From Candidatus Altimarinota bacterium (GTDB lineage: Bacteria; Patescibacteriota; Gracilibacteria; BD1-5; UBA6164): 64,000 nt of DNA. The position numbers were made by a program, and so were the translations under genes. The stretch's first letter is position 1. The number at the start of each line of letters is the position of its first letter. This document shows, piece by piece, positions 32,320-40,926 of this stretch. The DNA lies in the NCBI GenBank assembly GCA_943356435.1, contig CALREY010000001.1, positions 62,001 through 126,000 on the forward strand, in the 5' to 3' direction. The notes beneath the pieces are model-generated. The model made no database searches. It had not been told where the DNA came from and saw only the letters and a program-made list of their open reading frames with translations.

Positions 32320-32805
32320 TTAAACTTTTTTTATAAAACTTCATAAATAAGAAAGAATAACTTTTGCTGTAGCAGGATTCCCTGGTATTTCTAAGTCAAC
32401 TTTTCACAATACATCTTTAGCACTTTTACAGTCAGTAAATCTAGGATCACCATTGATAGCAAAATCTCAAATTGCTATAACAACTTTAGGTTCTTGTATT
32501 ACCTTGTATGCATCTAATACTGCTTGTTGCATATTTTTTGGTATAGAACCAACAATTACAACTCAATCTGCATGCTTAGGTGAAGCTACAAAATCAATAC
32601 CATATGATTGAACACTATATGCTGGTCATTCTAAAGCATATAATTCAGCCATAGTACTCTCATCATCTCCAGAGTCTATAACTCTTAATTTTAAAGATTT
32701 ATGAAGATGTTTTGGTGCAAAATGTTTTAAGTCTACGTGATTTGGCTTAACCCTGTATTGCAACATCTTATTTAATATTTCTTTAAAAAGATTGTAAATA
32801 AACAT
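32320..32805 (-). CDS. NuoB/HyfI-like small subunit that has lost its Fe-S cluster ligands
   Basis: 161 residues. The NuoB/EchC fold is clear: V-I-D-S-G, Y-G-I-D-F-V-A-S-P-K-H-A-D, G-S-I-P-K-N-M, E-P-K-V-V-I-A-I-G-D, E-I-P-G-N-P. In the family the four [4Fe-4S] cysteines lie in the G-S-C-x-x-C turn, in G-x-C-A and in P-G-C-P. Here those places read G46-D-D-E-S-T-M, G113-D-F115-A and P-G-N143-P. The only cysteine in the protein is C126. So cluster N2 cannot be bound in the usual way. First gene of the operon. ATG 32805 is preferred; an upstream TTG at 32850 would run through the direct repeats. A role other than electron transfer is inferred. Confidence 0.82.
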
Positions 32806-32812
32806 AACTTTT

Positions 32813-32861
32813 GTCTTAAAAATATAAAACGAGAAAAATTGTCTTAACAATATAAAACGAG
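32813..32861 (-). promoter_or_regulatory. Two 21-bp direct repeats before the hyf-like operon
   Basis: GTCTTAAAAATATAAAACGAG (21 bases) at 32813-32833 and again, with one change, at 32841-32861; spacing 28 bases. Both lie just upstream of the NuoB-like ATG on the operon's 5' side. A tandem operator for a regulator is the simplest reading; each copy also contains a TATATT-like -10. Confidence 0.5.
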
Positions 32862-32922
32862 GGATATATTAACCTTTTTTTTTAATAGTCAAATATTTTG
32901 TATGAAAAAATTAAAAAAATTT

Positions 32923-32958
32923 AAAAAAAGTAGAATTTTTTTAATTCTACTTTTTTTT
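32923..32958 (-). terminator. Terminator of the hexapeptide-repeat gene
   Basis: 15-base stem AAAAAAAGTAGAATT with a 5-base loop and a minus-strand T-run, 20 bases after the stop at 32979. Confidence 0.85.
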
Positions 32959-32978
32959 ATATAAATAATAATGTAATT

Positions 32979-35006
32979 TTAATATGCTAATGATGATACT
33001 AGTCTTCACTCACGAGGCTTAATTTTATTATGCATCATTCATGATATCATTCAAGGATTTGCTTTATCTGATCATGAATCAAAATTTAATCCATTTCATA
33101 TAAAACTATTTGGTAGTACATTAATATTAACTACATTACTTCCTCAAATAATACAAGAATTTCAAATTGTTGATTCTAATATATCTGAACCAGGCATCAA
33201 TAATACATCATATCAGATAACTGAATCGTTTATTGTTGTTCCATTAGCAACAATTCCTCATTCATTTTGTTCTACATATTTTATATTACTATTATGATAA
33301 ACTGAATGATGTTTAATATTTCATATTTCACTATTAGTGAAATCTATATTTCAGTGAATTACTGTAGCTAAAACAGTTGAATGATTTATATATTTATCTC
33401 ATCATCCATGTACTACTCACTTCAATATAGTTGAATTATTTATTTTTACTTTATCATTTGGTCATAACTCATCTGATCTAATATATGTGTCGAAAACCAA
33501 ACTTTTATCATCTATTTTGGCTCTTCAAGTAAACATATTAGTTCATAAAAAGACTTCTTTCATTTTATCTTCAGGAATTTTAGGATAATCTAGATTTTGT
33601 CTTATTTCTTTAACTAATTTAGATTTATCATTTTCATTTTGATTATCTGACTGTATAAACTCTATTATTTTTGGAATTAATACAGTAATAAAATGTTCTT
33701 TATCTTTTGGAAATGCTTTTAGAGATACTTTTACAGTTCTTTCTAACTCCCTTTTTAAAAAGTTTTCATCTATATCAGGTAATCTTTGTTTTAATTTAGA
33801 TAAAGATAATGCTGAATTAAATTCATACTCTCTTAATATTCATACTTCTGGGAAATGTTTTTCTATAATTGCTAGTAGAGTATTTATTACTGCAAATAGT
33901 TTATTTTCTGGTGTTACATGATCTACGTTGAAATCTGCCATAGAAGCATAATCTGTATTTATATCATTCATCTGTTTTTTTTGCATTTCAGAATTATCTG
34001 ATAATTTTATTATAAATGCTCTTCTTTTTTTATCTGTTGTTTTTCTAGTATCAAAATTTATTTCATCTTTTATATATTCTTCAAAAGGCAATATTTCAAA
34101 TCATTCTTTTATAATTGCTCAGTTTGGTACCAAACAATTATCAGGTATATTTATTCATTTTTCAACTGTAACTCATTGTCATAATACTACATTATTTCAT
34201 ATTTTTACATCATTATCTATTCTTGTACCCCACCATATAGTAGTATTGTTTCATATTTTTACTCATGAACCTATTTGAGAATTGATTCATAAAAAAACAT
34301 TTTCTCAAGTTTCTAATGTATATTCTAATTTATTATCTCATAATTCTCTTGATTGAAAAACTGTAGAATGAGCAACTGATGAATTATCTCATAGTTTTAT
34401 AGACAATCTTTCCAATTTATCAATTTCAGGGTCAAAATAAGTAACTCATCCAGAATGTCCATTTGGAGTATGTTTAACCATTCTTATTCATTCTTGCATA
34501 TTTACTCAATGCCCCAAGTCTATAGAAACATTTTTAGTATCTAATACATCAGTATCCATCAATTTTCTAATAGATGATAGACTTCATGGAACTAAATAAG
34601 TATTTAATCCTACATTGAATTTTCATTCTCAATTTTTTATACCACTTACTACTTCCCTTGTTTCATTTACTAAAAATTTATATTCAGCAGGTAAATTTAT
34701 TGAATTATTTAAACTACCTATTGAATGAGTTAATTCTTCTTCTAATTCATGACCAATATGTTCTAACGATGTTTTATTTCTGTCTTGCTTTATACTGCTA
34801 TACAAATTCAATAACTCTAATAAATCGTCAAAGTAAGTTTCTTCATCAAACTCTTTAACATCCAAAGCGTTTACGACTAATCATTTATGTCTATCTACTT
34901 CAGATCATACAGCCTCATGATATCAATCTTTGTTTACTTTACTACTTCACTCTGTTATAGCTAATAAATTAGCAAAATTATTTTCTCACGTATCATTTTT
35001 ACCCAT
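32979..35006 (-). CDS. Large protein with left-handed beta-helix (hexapeptide) segments
   Basis: 675 residues, no signal peptide. Two regions show hexapeptide repeats of the acyltransferase/nucleotidyltransferase type: about residues 195-310 (V-K-I-G-N-N-T-T-I-W-W-G-T-R-I-D-N-D-V-K-I-G-N-N) and about 560-650 (S-V-I-G-Y-D-V-L-L ... S-T-I-G-N-S-C-I-I-G-G-S-N-V). A ~210-residue helical insert separates them. GlmU, LpxA and serine acetyltransferases share the fold, but no nucleotidyltransferase motif (LxxGxGTRM) is present, so I do not name an enzyme. Many repeat glycines are TGA. Transcribed alone from a start divergent from the gene at 35219. Confidence 0.7.
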
Positions 35007-35162
35007 AATGTCTTTTTTGTAACTAAATATCTTTTAAAAAAAAAGTTCTAAAATATTATACCTTTTTTTAAAAAGTCAAATAAAATATTTTTATTTAACA
35101 ATTTTACTATATTTTTTATTTTTTTACAAATTTGAGCACTTTTATAAAAAACATTCTTTTTT

Positions 35163-35191
35163 TTGCATTTAAATTAAAAATATGATTTAAT
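35163..35191 (+). promoter_or_regulatory. Promoter for the small gene at 35219
   Basis: TTGCAT (35163-35168), 17-base spacer ending TGa, TTTAAT (35186-35191). Confidence 0.5.
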
Positions 35192-35218
35192 ATAAATAAT
35201 ATTTATTATTTCACATAT

Positions 35219-35419
35219 ATGGTAAAAAGATTTATAAGCTCTTATTTTGAATTATTGGATGAAAAACTGGAAAACTGAACTTTGGTTGTAATAGTAATTG
35301 CAATCCTGGTTGTTTTGGTATCAATATTAATAAATGATTTACAAACAAGAAAAAATCATATATTAGAAAGAACAACTATAGAAATAGATGGAAGAACATA
35401 TGAATTAATAAACAAATAA
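35219..35419 (+). CDS. 66-residue single-span membrane protein
   Basis: A short cytoplasmic helix (VKRFISSYFELLDEKLENG), one transmembrane segment (~residues 22-40, LVVIVIAILVVLVSILI), and a C-terminal beta-like tail (TTIEIDGRTYELINK). One in-frame TGA codes the glycine before the span. Flanked by its own promoter and terminator, so it is a genuine gene. Function unknown. Confidence 0.7.
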
Positions 35420-35429
35420 TTTATATAAA

Positions 35430-35465
35430 AAATACTTTTACAAAATTGTAAAAGTATTTTTTTAT
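35430..35465. terminator. Bidirectional terminator
   Basis: 30-base palindrome (half AAATACTTTTACAAA) with T on both sides, between convergent small genes. Confidence 0.85.
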
Positions 35466-35710
35466 TCTTCATCTCATACTCATAGTGTTTCTAAATCATA
35501 TTCTAATATAAATATTAATAAAATTCATAACACAATAGTAAGTACATTTGACATAACAAAATGTTCAGGCAAGAAATAACGATCTACCAAATTCCATATT
35601 CATCTCCAAATCATAACAACAGCTGTTGCAATAACCATAAGTTTTAGATTGTAAAAAAGCTCTTCTTTAAATACACTTTCCTTTTTTTTCTTAAAAAAAC
35701 TAAAAACCAT
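35462..35710 (-). CDS. 82-residue small membrane protein
   Basis: A basic N-terminus (FFKKKKESVFKEELFYNLKL) and two hydrophobic helices (~24-38 and ~55-70) joined by a W-N-L-V-D-R-Y-F-L-P segment, then an acidic tail (GVGDEE). The W..VDRYF.P motif resembles a small membrane protein that I believe is widespread in CPR bacteria (recollection, not tested). Function unknown. Confidence 0.65.
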
Positions 35711-35797
35711 AAAATTTATTTATATAATATTATAATAATTATATCACTTTATATATTTTAAAGTCAAAAAAAAAGCTAATTTTTATTAAATTAACTT

Positions 35798-36073
35798 TTA
35801 AATATATTTCAATTCAAAATCATAGAATTTTATTCAGAGTTTTTTTATTTTTTCTGTAAATAGTGATTTTATCTTATCATCGTACATTAATGCTTCAGTA
35901 TTTATTATTGGTTTATTAGTTTTTATCAAAATAGTCTTTCATCTCAACTGAATAGATATCATATATGATGTTATATCTATGTTTTTCTCAGTTTTAAACA
36001 CCTCTATTACAGTATTCCACATAATAGACTTAATAAATACTTCTTGTTTATCTAGTGGTATATTTAATTGCAT
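35798..36073 (-). CDS. 91-residue soluble protein, possibly DciA/DUF721-like
   Basis: N-terminal helix (LDKQEVFIKSIMWNTVIEVF), a two-strand hairpin (SYMISIQLRGKTILIKTNKPIINTEALM), and a final helix and strand (KIKKLGIKFYDFELKYI). The order helix-strand-strand-helix and the phrase I-L-I-K-T resemble the core of DciA/DUF721 proteins that load the replicative helicase, but conservation is too weak to name it. Neighbour of rsmI, 50 bases downstream of it. Confidence 0.55.
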
Positions 36074-36082
36074 AATTCTTTT

Positions 36083-36125
36083 TTATTCCCCCTCCTTAAT
36101 ATGGAGGGGGCTAGGGGGTGGGTTA
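36083..36125. repeat. GC-rich palindromic (REP-like) element at the rsmI stop
   Basis: CCCCCTCC...GGAGGGGG hairpin (36088-36110) followed by CTAGGGGGTGGGTTA. On the minus strand it begins TAACCCACCCC, and that TAA is the rsmI stop codon. Confidence 0.8.
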
Positions 36126-36800
36126 AAATAAAACTACAAATTCTCATTTCACTTTTCCTGGAGTTTTCTCATAATATTCTACTATTTCTGAAACACTTCA
36201 TCTCTTGAACTCTTCAAACTTTTTTGTTAATTCTCTAGCAACTACTATTTCATGAGAATCTCAAAAATATGATCATATTTCTTTTAGTGTTTTTATTATT
36301 CTATGAACAGATTCATAAATAACCACTGTTTCATCTTCTTTTTTATTATTTTTCCTATCTACTAACATTTTGAACAATGTTTGTCTTCATTTTTTTACTG
36401 GTAGAAATCATAAATAAAGGAAATGATTCATCTGCATCCCACTTCACATCAAAGCAGTTGTAAAAGCTGTAACTCAAGGGATTGGTACTACTTCTATTCA
36501 TTCCATTATAGCTTCTTTTATGAGAACATATCAAGGATCTGAAATTCCAGGAGTTCATGCATCAGAGATAAGTGCAATATTTTGTCCTTGTTTTAATTGT
36601 TCTATAATTTTATCAGTCTTTATTTGTGTAGAATGTGAATGATATGATATAAGTGGTTTCTTTATTTTGTAGTGATTTAATAATGTAGCACTTGTTCTAG
36701 TATCTTCACAAGCTATAGAATCTACTTCTTGTAGTATTCTGATTGCTCTATATGTAATATCTTCCAGGTTTCAAATCGGTGTTGCAACTATGTATAACAT
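36123..36800 (-). CDS. rsmI: 16S rRNA C1402 2'-O-methyltransferase RsmI
   Basis: 225 residues, slightly short for RsmI (usually ~270-290), lacking the C-terminal domain. Tetrapyrrole-methylase fold: M-L-Y-I-V-A-T-P-I-G-N-L-E-D-I-T at the start, D-S-I-A-C-E-D-T-R-T-S, Y-H-S-H-S, A-L-I-S-D-A-G-T-P-G-I-S-D-P-G, and V-I-Y-E-S-V-H-R near 160. It methylates the ribose of C1402 in 16S rRNA with SAM. Together with rsmE and a SpoU enzyme, the window keeps several ribosome-modification genes despite genome reduction. Its stop codon coincides with the first bases of a REP-like element. Confidence 0.93.
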
Positions 36801-36886
36801 TTTTATTTATTATTAAATTATAACTTTTGACTATTATAAATACTTATTTAATAAATAAAAAAGAAAATATAAAAATTAATAAAAAG

Positions 36887-36926
36887 CCCCTTCTTAGTAA
36901 GAAGGGGGTTCTCGGGTGGTTAATTA
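36887..36926. repeat. GC-rich palindromic (REP-like) element
   Basis: CCCCTTCTTAGTAAGAAGGGG hairpin (36887-36907) then GTTCTCGGGTGGTTAA; on the minus strand it begins TTAACCACCC next to the stop codon of the 36924 gene. Confidence 0.75.
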
Positions 36927-37700
36927 ATAATCCACTTTTCAGATTTCCATAAATTTATACAACAAGCTGTTTTTTTCTTCGAAATCTCAAATAAGCAAAT
37001 TTCTAGCAGTTCTAGTTTCTATAAAACTTATTTTTCATACATGTCTTTTTTTACCAAGTATTTCACTATCTACTAAGCTTTCAAAATTATTATAAAATTC
37101 ATCATCATATAATATATTAGAAATGAAATCATATTTATCCAAATATTCTTTGAAACATTTTCCATAATCATATAGTTCTTCATCATCATCTCTAATAATA
37201 GATATTAAGTGAAACAATCTTCAAACACTCAATATATATCATAAATTTACTACTGAATTAAGTGATTTTTCAAGTGAATCATTTTTTCTAAGTTGAGTTT
37301 GTCATTTTTTCTTTGCGAATTTTCTGAATCATTTTGTAATAAAACTCTCTATTAATGTATCTAATGCTTTATGATACGATGTTATAACTCATAATCAGTC
37401 TGCATTTGGGTTCTCTCTGAGATTGAAATAATTTATTTCTGCTGAAATAATATTTTCTATTACTGTTGCAGGTACATTTAATAACAATATTTCACCAAAA
37501 AAATCTGATATTTTTTTTGTTATTGTTTCTTCAATATTTTCTCAATAAAATATATCTTGTGTACTTGAAGCCATAAAAGACACTTTTCATTTAGCTATTT
37601 TTTTTACATGTGCTCTTACTTCTCTCTCCATCCAAAGCTTAGCTATATTTAGCTTTCTTCTCAAATCTTTGTTTTCTTTTATTAGTAGTTCTATTTCCAT
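36924..37700 (-). CDS. 258-residue cytoplasmic protein, unknown
   Basis: A helical, soluble protein with no signal peptide. It starts with a coiled-coil segment (IELLIKENKDLRRKLNIAKLW). The centre has E-N-P-N-A-D-W-L-G-V-I-T-S-Y-H-K-A-L-D-T-L-I-E-S-F-I, reminiscent of HEPN-like or abortive-infection helical bundles, but the diagnostic RxxxxH motif is not visible. The C-terminal part has paired helices (ECFKEYLDKYDF-like) and the phrase F-I-E-T-R-T-A-R-N-L-L-I. I do not recognise it. The promoter and terminator are not clear; it lies downstream of the small-RNA candidate on the same strand. Confidence 0.65.
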
Positions 37701-37754
37701 TTTTTTGTATTATTTATTATTAGAATAATCTTAACACATTTTTATTTTAAACAC

Positions 37755-37820
37755 AAAAAAAGAGACATATAGCAGTGGAAAGTGAAAGGAGGAAACTTTC
37801 ACACCGTTAAATGCCTCAAG
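37755..37820 (-). ncRNA. Small-RNA candidate with anti-Shine-Dalgarno loop
   Basis: On the minus strand a ~65-base transcript would fold into a long hairpin: outer arms GAGGCATTTA and TATATGTCTC, an inner 7-bp stem GTGAAAG/CTTTCAC, and a loop containing TTTCCTCC. A run of seven T follows, giving a terminator. A good promoter stands just upstream. The loop resembles the CCUCCUUU tail of 16S rRNA, so it could bind Shine-Dalgarno sites. No family (SRP, 6S, tmRNA, RNase P) matched by eye. It may instead be only the terminator of an unseen short transcript. Confidence 0.5.
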
Positions 37821-37824
37821 TTCA

Positions 37825-37853
37825 ATATTATCTTAATTTTTTTAAAATTGCAA
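37825..37853 (-). promoter_or_regulatory. Promoter of the small-RNA candidate
   Basis: On the minus strand TTGCAA (37848-37853), 17-base spacer, TAATAT (37825-37830), placing transcription start near 37818. Confidence 0.5.
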
Positions 37854-37890
37854 ATAATTGTTCATTAATTATAATATTATATAGTCAAAA

Positions 37891-37933
37891 ACCCCTCTCT
37901 TGAATTCTCTCCCCTTATCAGGGGCGAGAGGCT
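37891..37933. repeat. GC-rich palindromic (REP-like) element
   Basis: ACCCCTCTCTTGAATT then the hairpin CTCTCCCC...GGGGCGAGAG (37907-37930), 50 bases before the priA-like ATG. Confidence 0.7.
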
Positions 37934-37983
37934 GCATTAAATTTTAATGAAAAAGAGATATTATTTATTATTATAAAATAAAA

Positions 37984-39018
37984 ATGTATCTAGTAAATTT
38001 ATCACAAGATAAATCAAAAATAAATCAGTATATTTCTAACACATTATTAAAAGAAATAAAAAAATCTTTAAATGATAATAAAAAAGTAATACTGTATCTA
38101 AACAAGAGATGAGAATATTCTTCTCTGATTTGTAATAAATGTAATCATTTATATAAGTGCAAAAACTGTGATATATCTATGAGTGTTCACAAATTTCCGC
38201 AAAAATTAATATGTCATGTATGTGGTGAAAACAAAGATATTCCTACTAAATGTGAAAAATGTAATTCAAGCTCAGAATCATTACAAAAAGTATGAATAGG
38301 TACACAGCAAATAGAAGATTCACTTAAAAAAGAATTCGGTGAATACAAAATATTTCGTTTTGATACTGATACTGTAAAAACAAAAAGTGAAAAAGAAAAT
38401 GCCCTAAGTAATCTAGAAAAAAGTGATATAATAATATGAACAAAGATGATTACTACTGGTTTTGATTTCAGATGAATATGATTGATATGAGTAATACTAT
38501 TAGAACAAGAATTACTAATACCTAAATATAATACAGAAGAAAAAGTATATTCAAATATCAAGCAATTATTAGGTAGAGGTTCAAGAAATTGAGAGGTATC
38601 AAACATAGTAATACAGACTTTTATACCTGAAAATGAGATAATAAAAAGTATAACAAATAGTAATTACAAAGATTTTTTTATTAAGACTCTAGAAGAAAGA
38701 AAACTGTTTAATTATCCTCCTTATTCGCAAATGCTTACCCTAGAATATAGAAACACAAACCAGGAAAAAGCAAAAAACTTCATGATAAATTTGAAAAATA
38801 AATTAGATATAATTAACCCACCCCTAACCCATCCCTCAAATCAAGGAGGGAAAATAATGAATAAAAGAATTGAAATAAATCTAGTACCTAATCCTAGTAA
38901 AAGATATAACCAATATTATTACAAAATAATTTTGAAATGAGAAAATTTAAGAGAGTTTTTAAATGAAATAAAGCCAGAAATATTTAGAAATAGTGCTTTA
39001 GTTGTTATTTTTGAATAA
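37984..39018 (+). CDS. PriA-like protein reduced to the C-terminal helicase half
   Basis: 344 residues against ~700-800 for normal PriA. It begins where PriA has the zinc modules: C-N-K-C-N-H-L-Y-K-C-K-N-C and C-H-V-C-G-E-N ... C-E-K-C give eight cysteines. Helicase lobe 2 follows (G-T-Q-Q-I-E-D-S-L, F-R-F-D-T-D-T, Q-L-L-G-R-G-S-R), then the C-terminal domain. The DNA-binding domain and the lobe-1 Walker A/B are absent, and the 280 bases upstream hold no such coding. It cannot hydrolyse ATP alone; replication restart would need only its SSB- or fork-binding part (inference). A REP-like element lies in frame at 38814-38854. Confidence 0.82.
38814..38854. repeat. REP-like element inside the priA-like coding sequence
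   Basis: TAACCCACCCCTAACCC followed by ATCCCTC...GAGGGA. It is the same head and hairpin as the intergenic copies, here translated in frame as N-P-P-L-T-H-P-S-N-Q-G-G-K-I. Confidence 0.8.
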
Positions 39019-39128
39019 AGAGTATGTAATATAAAAGTTTTTAACATAAAACAATTTAAAATGCTTGATTTTATACTATTTTTTTTTATATTCTATACTT
39101 GAAAATAGCTATTATTAACCTAAGAAAT

Positions 39129-40256
39129 ATGAAATTTAAAATACATACTGAAATATTGAAAAAATGATTGGATGTAGTAAATCACGCGACAGCATCAATA
39201 ACTACAACTCCAATATTAGAAAATATATTACTAAAGGTTAATTTCAATAATATTGTACTCACTTCTAATAATTTAGAAATGGCAATAGAATATGTGATTT
39301 CAGATAATATTACGATAGAATCAGAATGAGCATTTTGTATACCTAGTAAATTATTTACAAGTTACATTACTCTTGTACAAGACGATGAAGTAAGTATAGA
39401 ATTATTAAATGATTCTGCTATAAAAATATCTACTTCAAGCTGAAAATTAAAAATTAAATGAATAGAAGCATCAGAATTCCCTCTTATTCCTAATATCAGA
39501 GAAGAAGTAAGTCTAAAAATATCATGAAAAATAATCAAAAAATCTATAGATAAAACCCTTTTTTCTTCTGCAGAATGAAATATAAGACCAACACTTGCAT
39601 GATTGTATGTAAATATTAAAAGAAATGAAGTAATATTTGCTTCTACTGATAGTTTCAGATTATCAGAGTACAAAACAATATTAGCTGAAGAAGTAAGAAA
39701 TGACTTTTCTCAAATAATTCCTAGTAAAACAGCATCTCAAATAAAAAGTATTCTAAATGATAATGATGATGTAAAAATAATATCAGGTGATAATCAAATA
39801 GCTTTTATATCATGAAATATAAAAATATTTTCTAGATTATTAAATGGTAAATTCCCTGATTATGGTTCATTCTTCCCTACTTCTTTCTCTACAAAAGCAG
39901 AAGTAAACAGAATAGACTTAATGTGAGCATTGAAAAAAATAAACCTGGTAAGTCGTGAAAATAATTATTCTATAAAAATGAGTCTATCTTCTACTAGAGG
40001 TATAGAACTAGAAACATCTGAAACACAAATATGAGAATCTGATGTAACATTAGTATGAGCAGTAGAATGAGAAAATAACATAGTTTGAATAAATTCTACT
40101 TACTTTTTAGAAGTACTTTCAGTAATAGAAACAACTCATATAAGTATTAGTTTTGAAAATCCATTATCACCTATATTGATAAGTCCAATAAGTGATCCAG
40201 AAAATAGAGATACAAATAATAGTTTCAAACATATTATAATGCCACTAAAAATATAA
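39129..40256 (+). CDS. dnaN: DNA polymerase III sliding clamp, beta subunit
   Basis: 375 residues, the standard length, three repeated clamp domains. The N-terminus MKFKIHTEILKKGLDVVNHA and T-P-I-L-E-N-I-L-L, then the central R-P-T-L-A-G-L-Y-V and F-A-S-T-D-S-F-R-L-S motifs, are diagnostic; the last domain ends K-H-I-I-M-P-L-K-I (usual end Y-x-x-M-P-M-R/K). It forms the ring that holds the polymerase on DNA. dnaN is often beside the origin with dnaA, but neither dnaA nor an obvious oriC is in view; the priA-like gene is 110 bases upstream. Confidence 0.95.
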
Positions 40257-40283
40257 TTTTATATTTTTATAAATAACAAAAAA

Positions 40284-40802
40284 ATGGATAAAATAAAAGA
40301 ATTAATAATACACATCGAATCATTAAAAAATGATCAAAGATTTAATGAAGCTATCAGAATAATTGAAGATGCTCTAATAAAATATAATGGTGATTATAGA
40401 CTCTATGAAGAACTATCTGATATTTATTTATATCAATGAGAGCTGAGTAAATGATTAAAATCCGTTAATTATGCATTAAGCCTAAATAATGATTCTGCCA
40501 CTTGAAATTATTTAAAATGATTTATACTTTTATCTCAAGATAAAGTAGTAGAAGCTATTAAATATCTAGAATTGTCAAATAAAATACTTGCTAATAATTC
40601 CGAAGTTTTGAGAAACTTATGATGGGCATATACTATGATTTGAAATTCAGAAAGATGAATATCTATATTAAATAGAGCATTGATATTGTCACCAAATGAT
40701 GATTTAATAACTGAAGACTTGGCTATGGCTCTGATATGAGCAGGAAAAATAAATGAATGAAATTGATTATTGAAAAAAATCTGAAAAAAAATAATGGCAT
40801 AA
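40284..40802 (+). CDS. TPR-repeat protein
   Basis: 172 residues with about four tetratricopeptide repeats spaced by 34 residues: A-I-R-I-I-E-D-A-L, A-L-S-L-N-N-D-S-A-T-G-N-Y-L-K-G-F, A-I-K-Y-L-E-L-S-N-K-I-L, N-L-G-W-A-Y-T-M-I-G-N-S-E-R-G-I. A scaffold for protein-protein contacts, cytoplasmic (no signal peptide). Position 28 bases after dnaN suggests co-transcription. Its TAA stop forms the first bases of the REP-like element that follows. Confidence 0.8.
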
Positions 40803-40880
40803 CAACTCCCCCTATTCGCTTCGCTCATTTCCCCCTCAGATGAGGGGGAGAAGACTAAAGGAAATAAATTAGGGGGAGTT
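40800..40880. repeat. Compound GC-rich palindrome (REP-like), largest copy
   Basis: Outer arms AACTCCCCCTA (40804-40814) and TAGGGGGAGTT (40870-40880) enclose a second hairpin TTCCCCCTC...GAGGGGGAGAA. The element begins TAAC, overlapping the stop codon of the TPR gene. Confidence 0.8.
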
Positions 40881-40926
40881 TTTAATTTGTTATTGAAATA
40901 TTTTAAATTATTAATTATTATTATTT

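Noticed and set aside
38731-38940. Separate small gene starting MLTLEYRNTN
   Set aside because: With TGA as glycine it is an internal part of the priA-like frame.
39019-39128. Replication origin next to dnaN
   Set aside because: The gap is only 110 bases, has no DnaA-box cluster, and dnaA is not adjacent.
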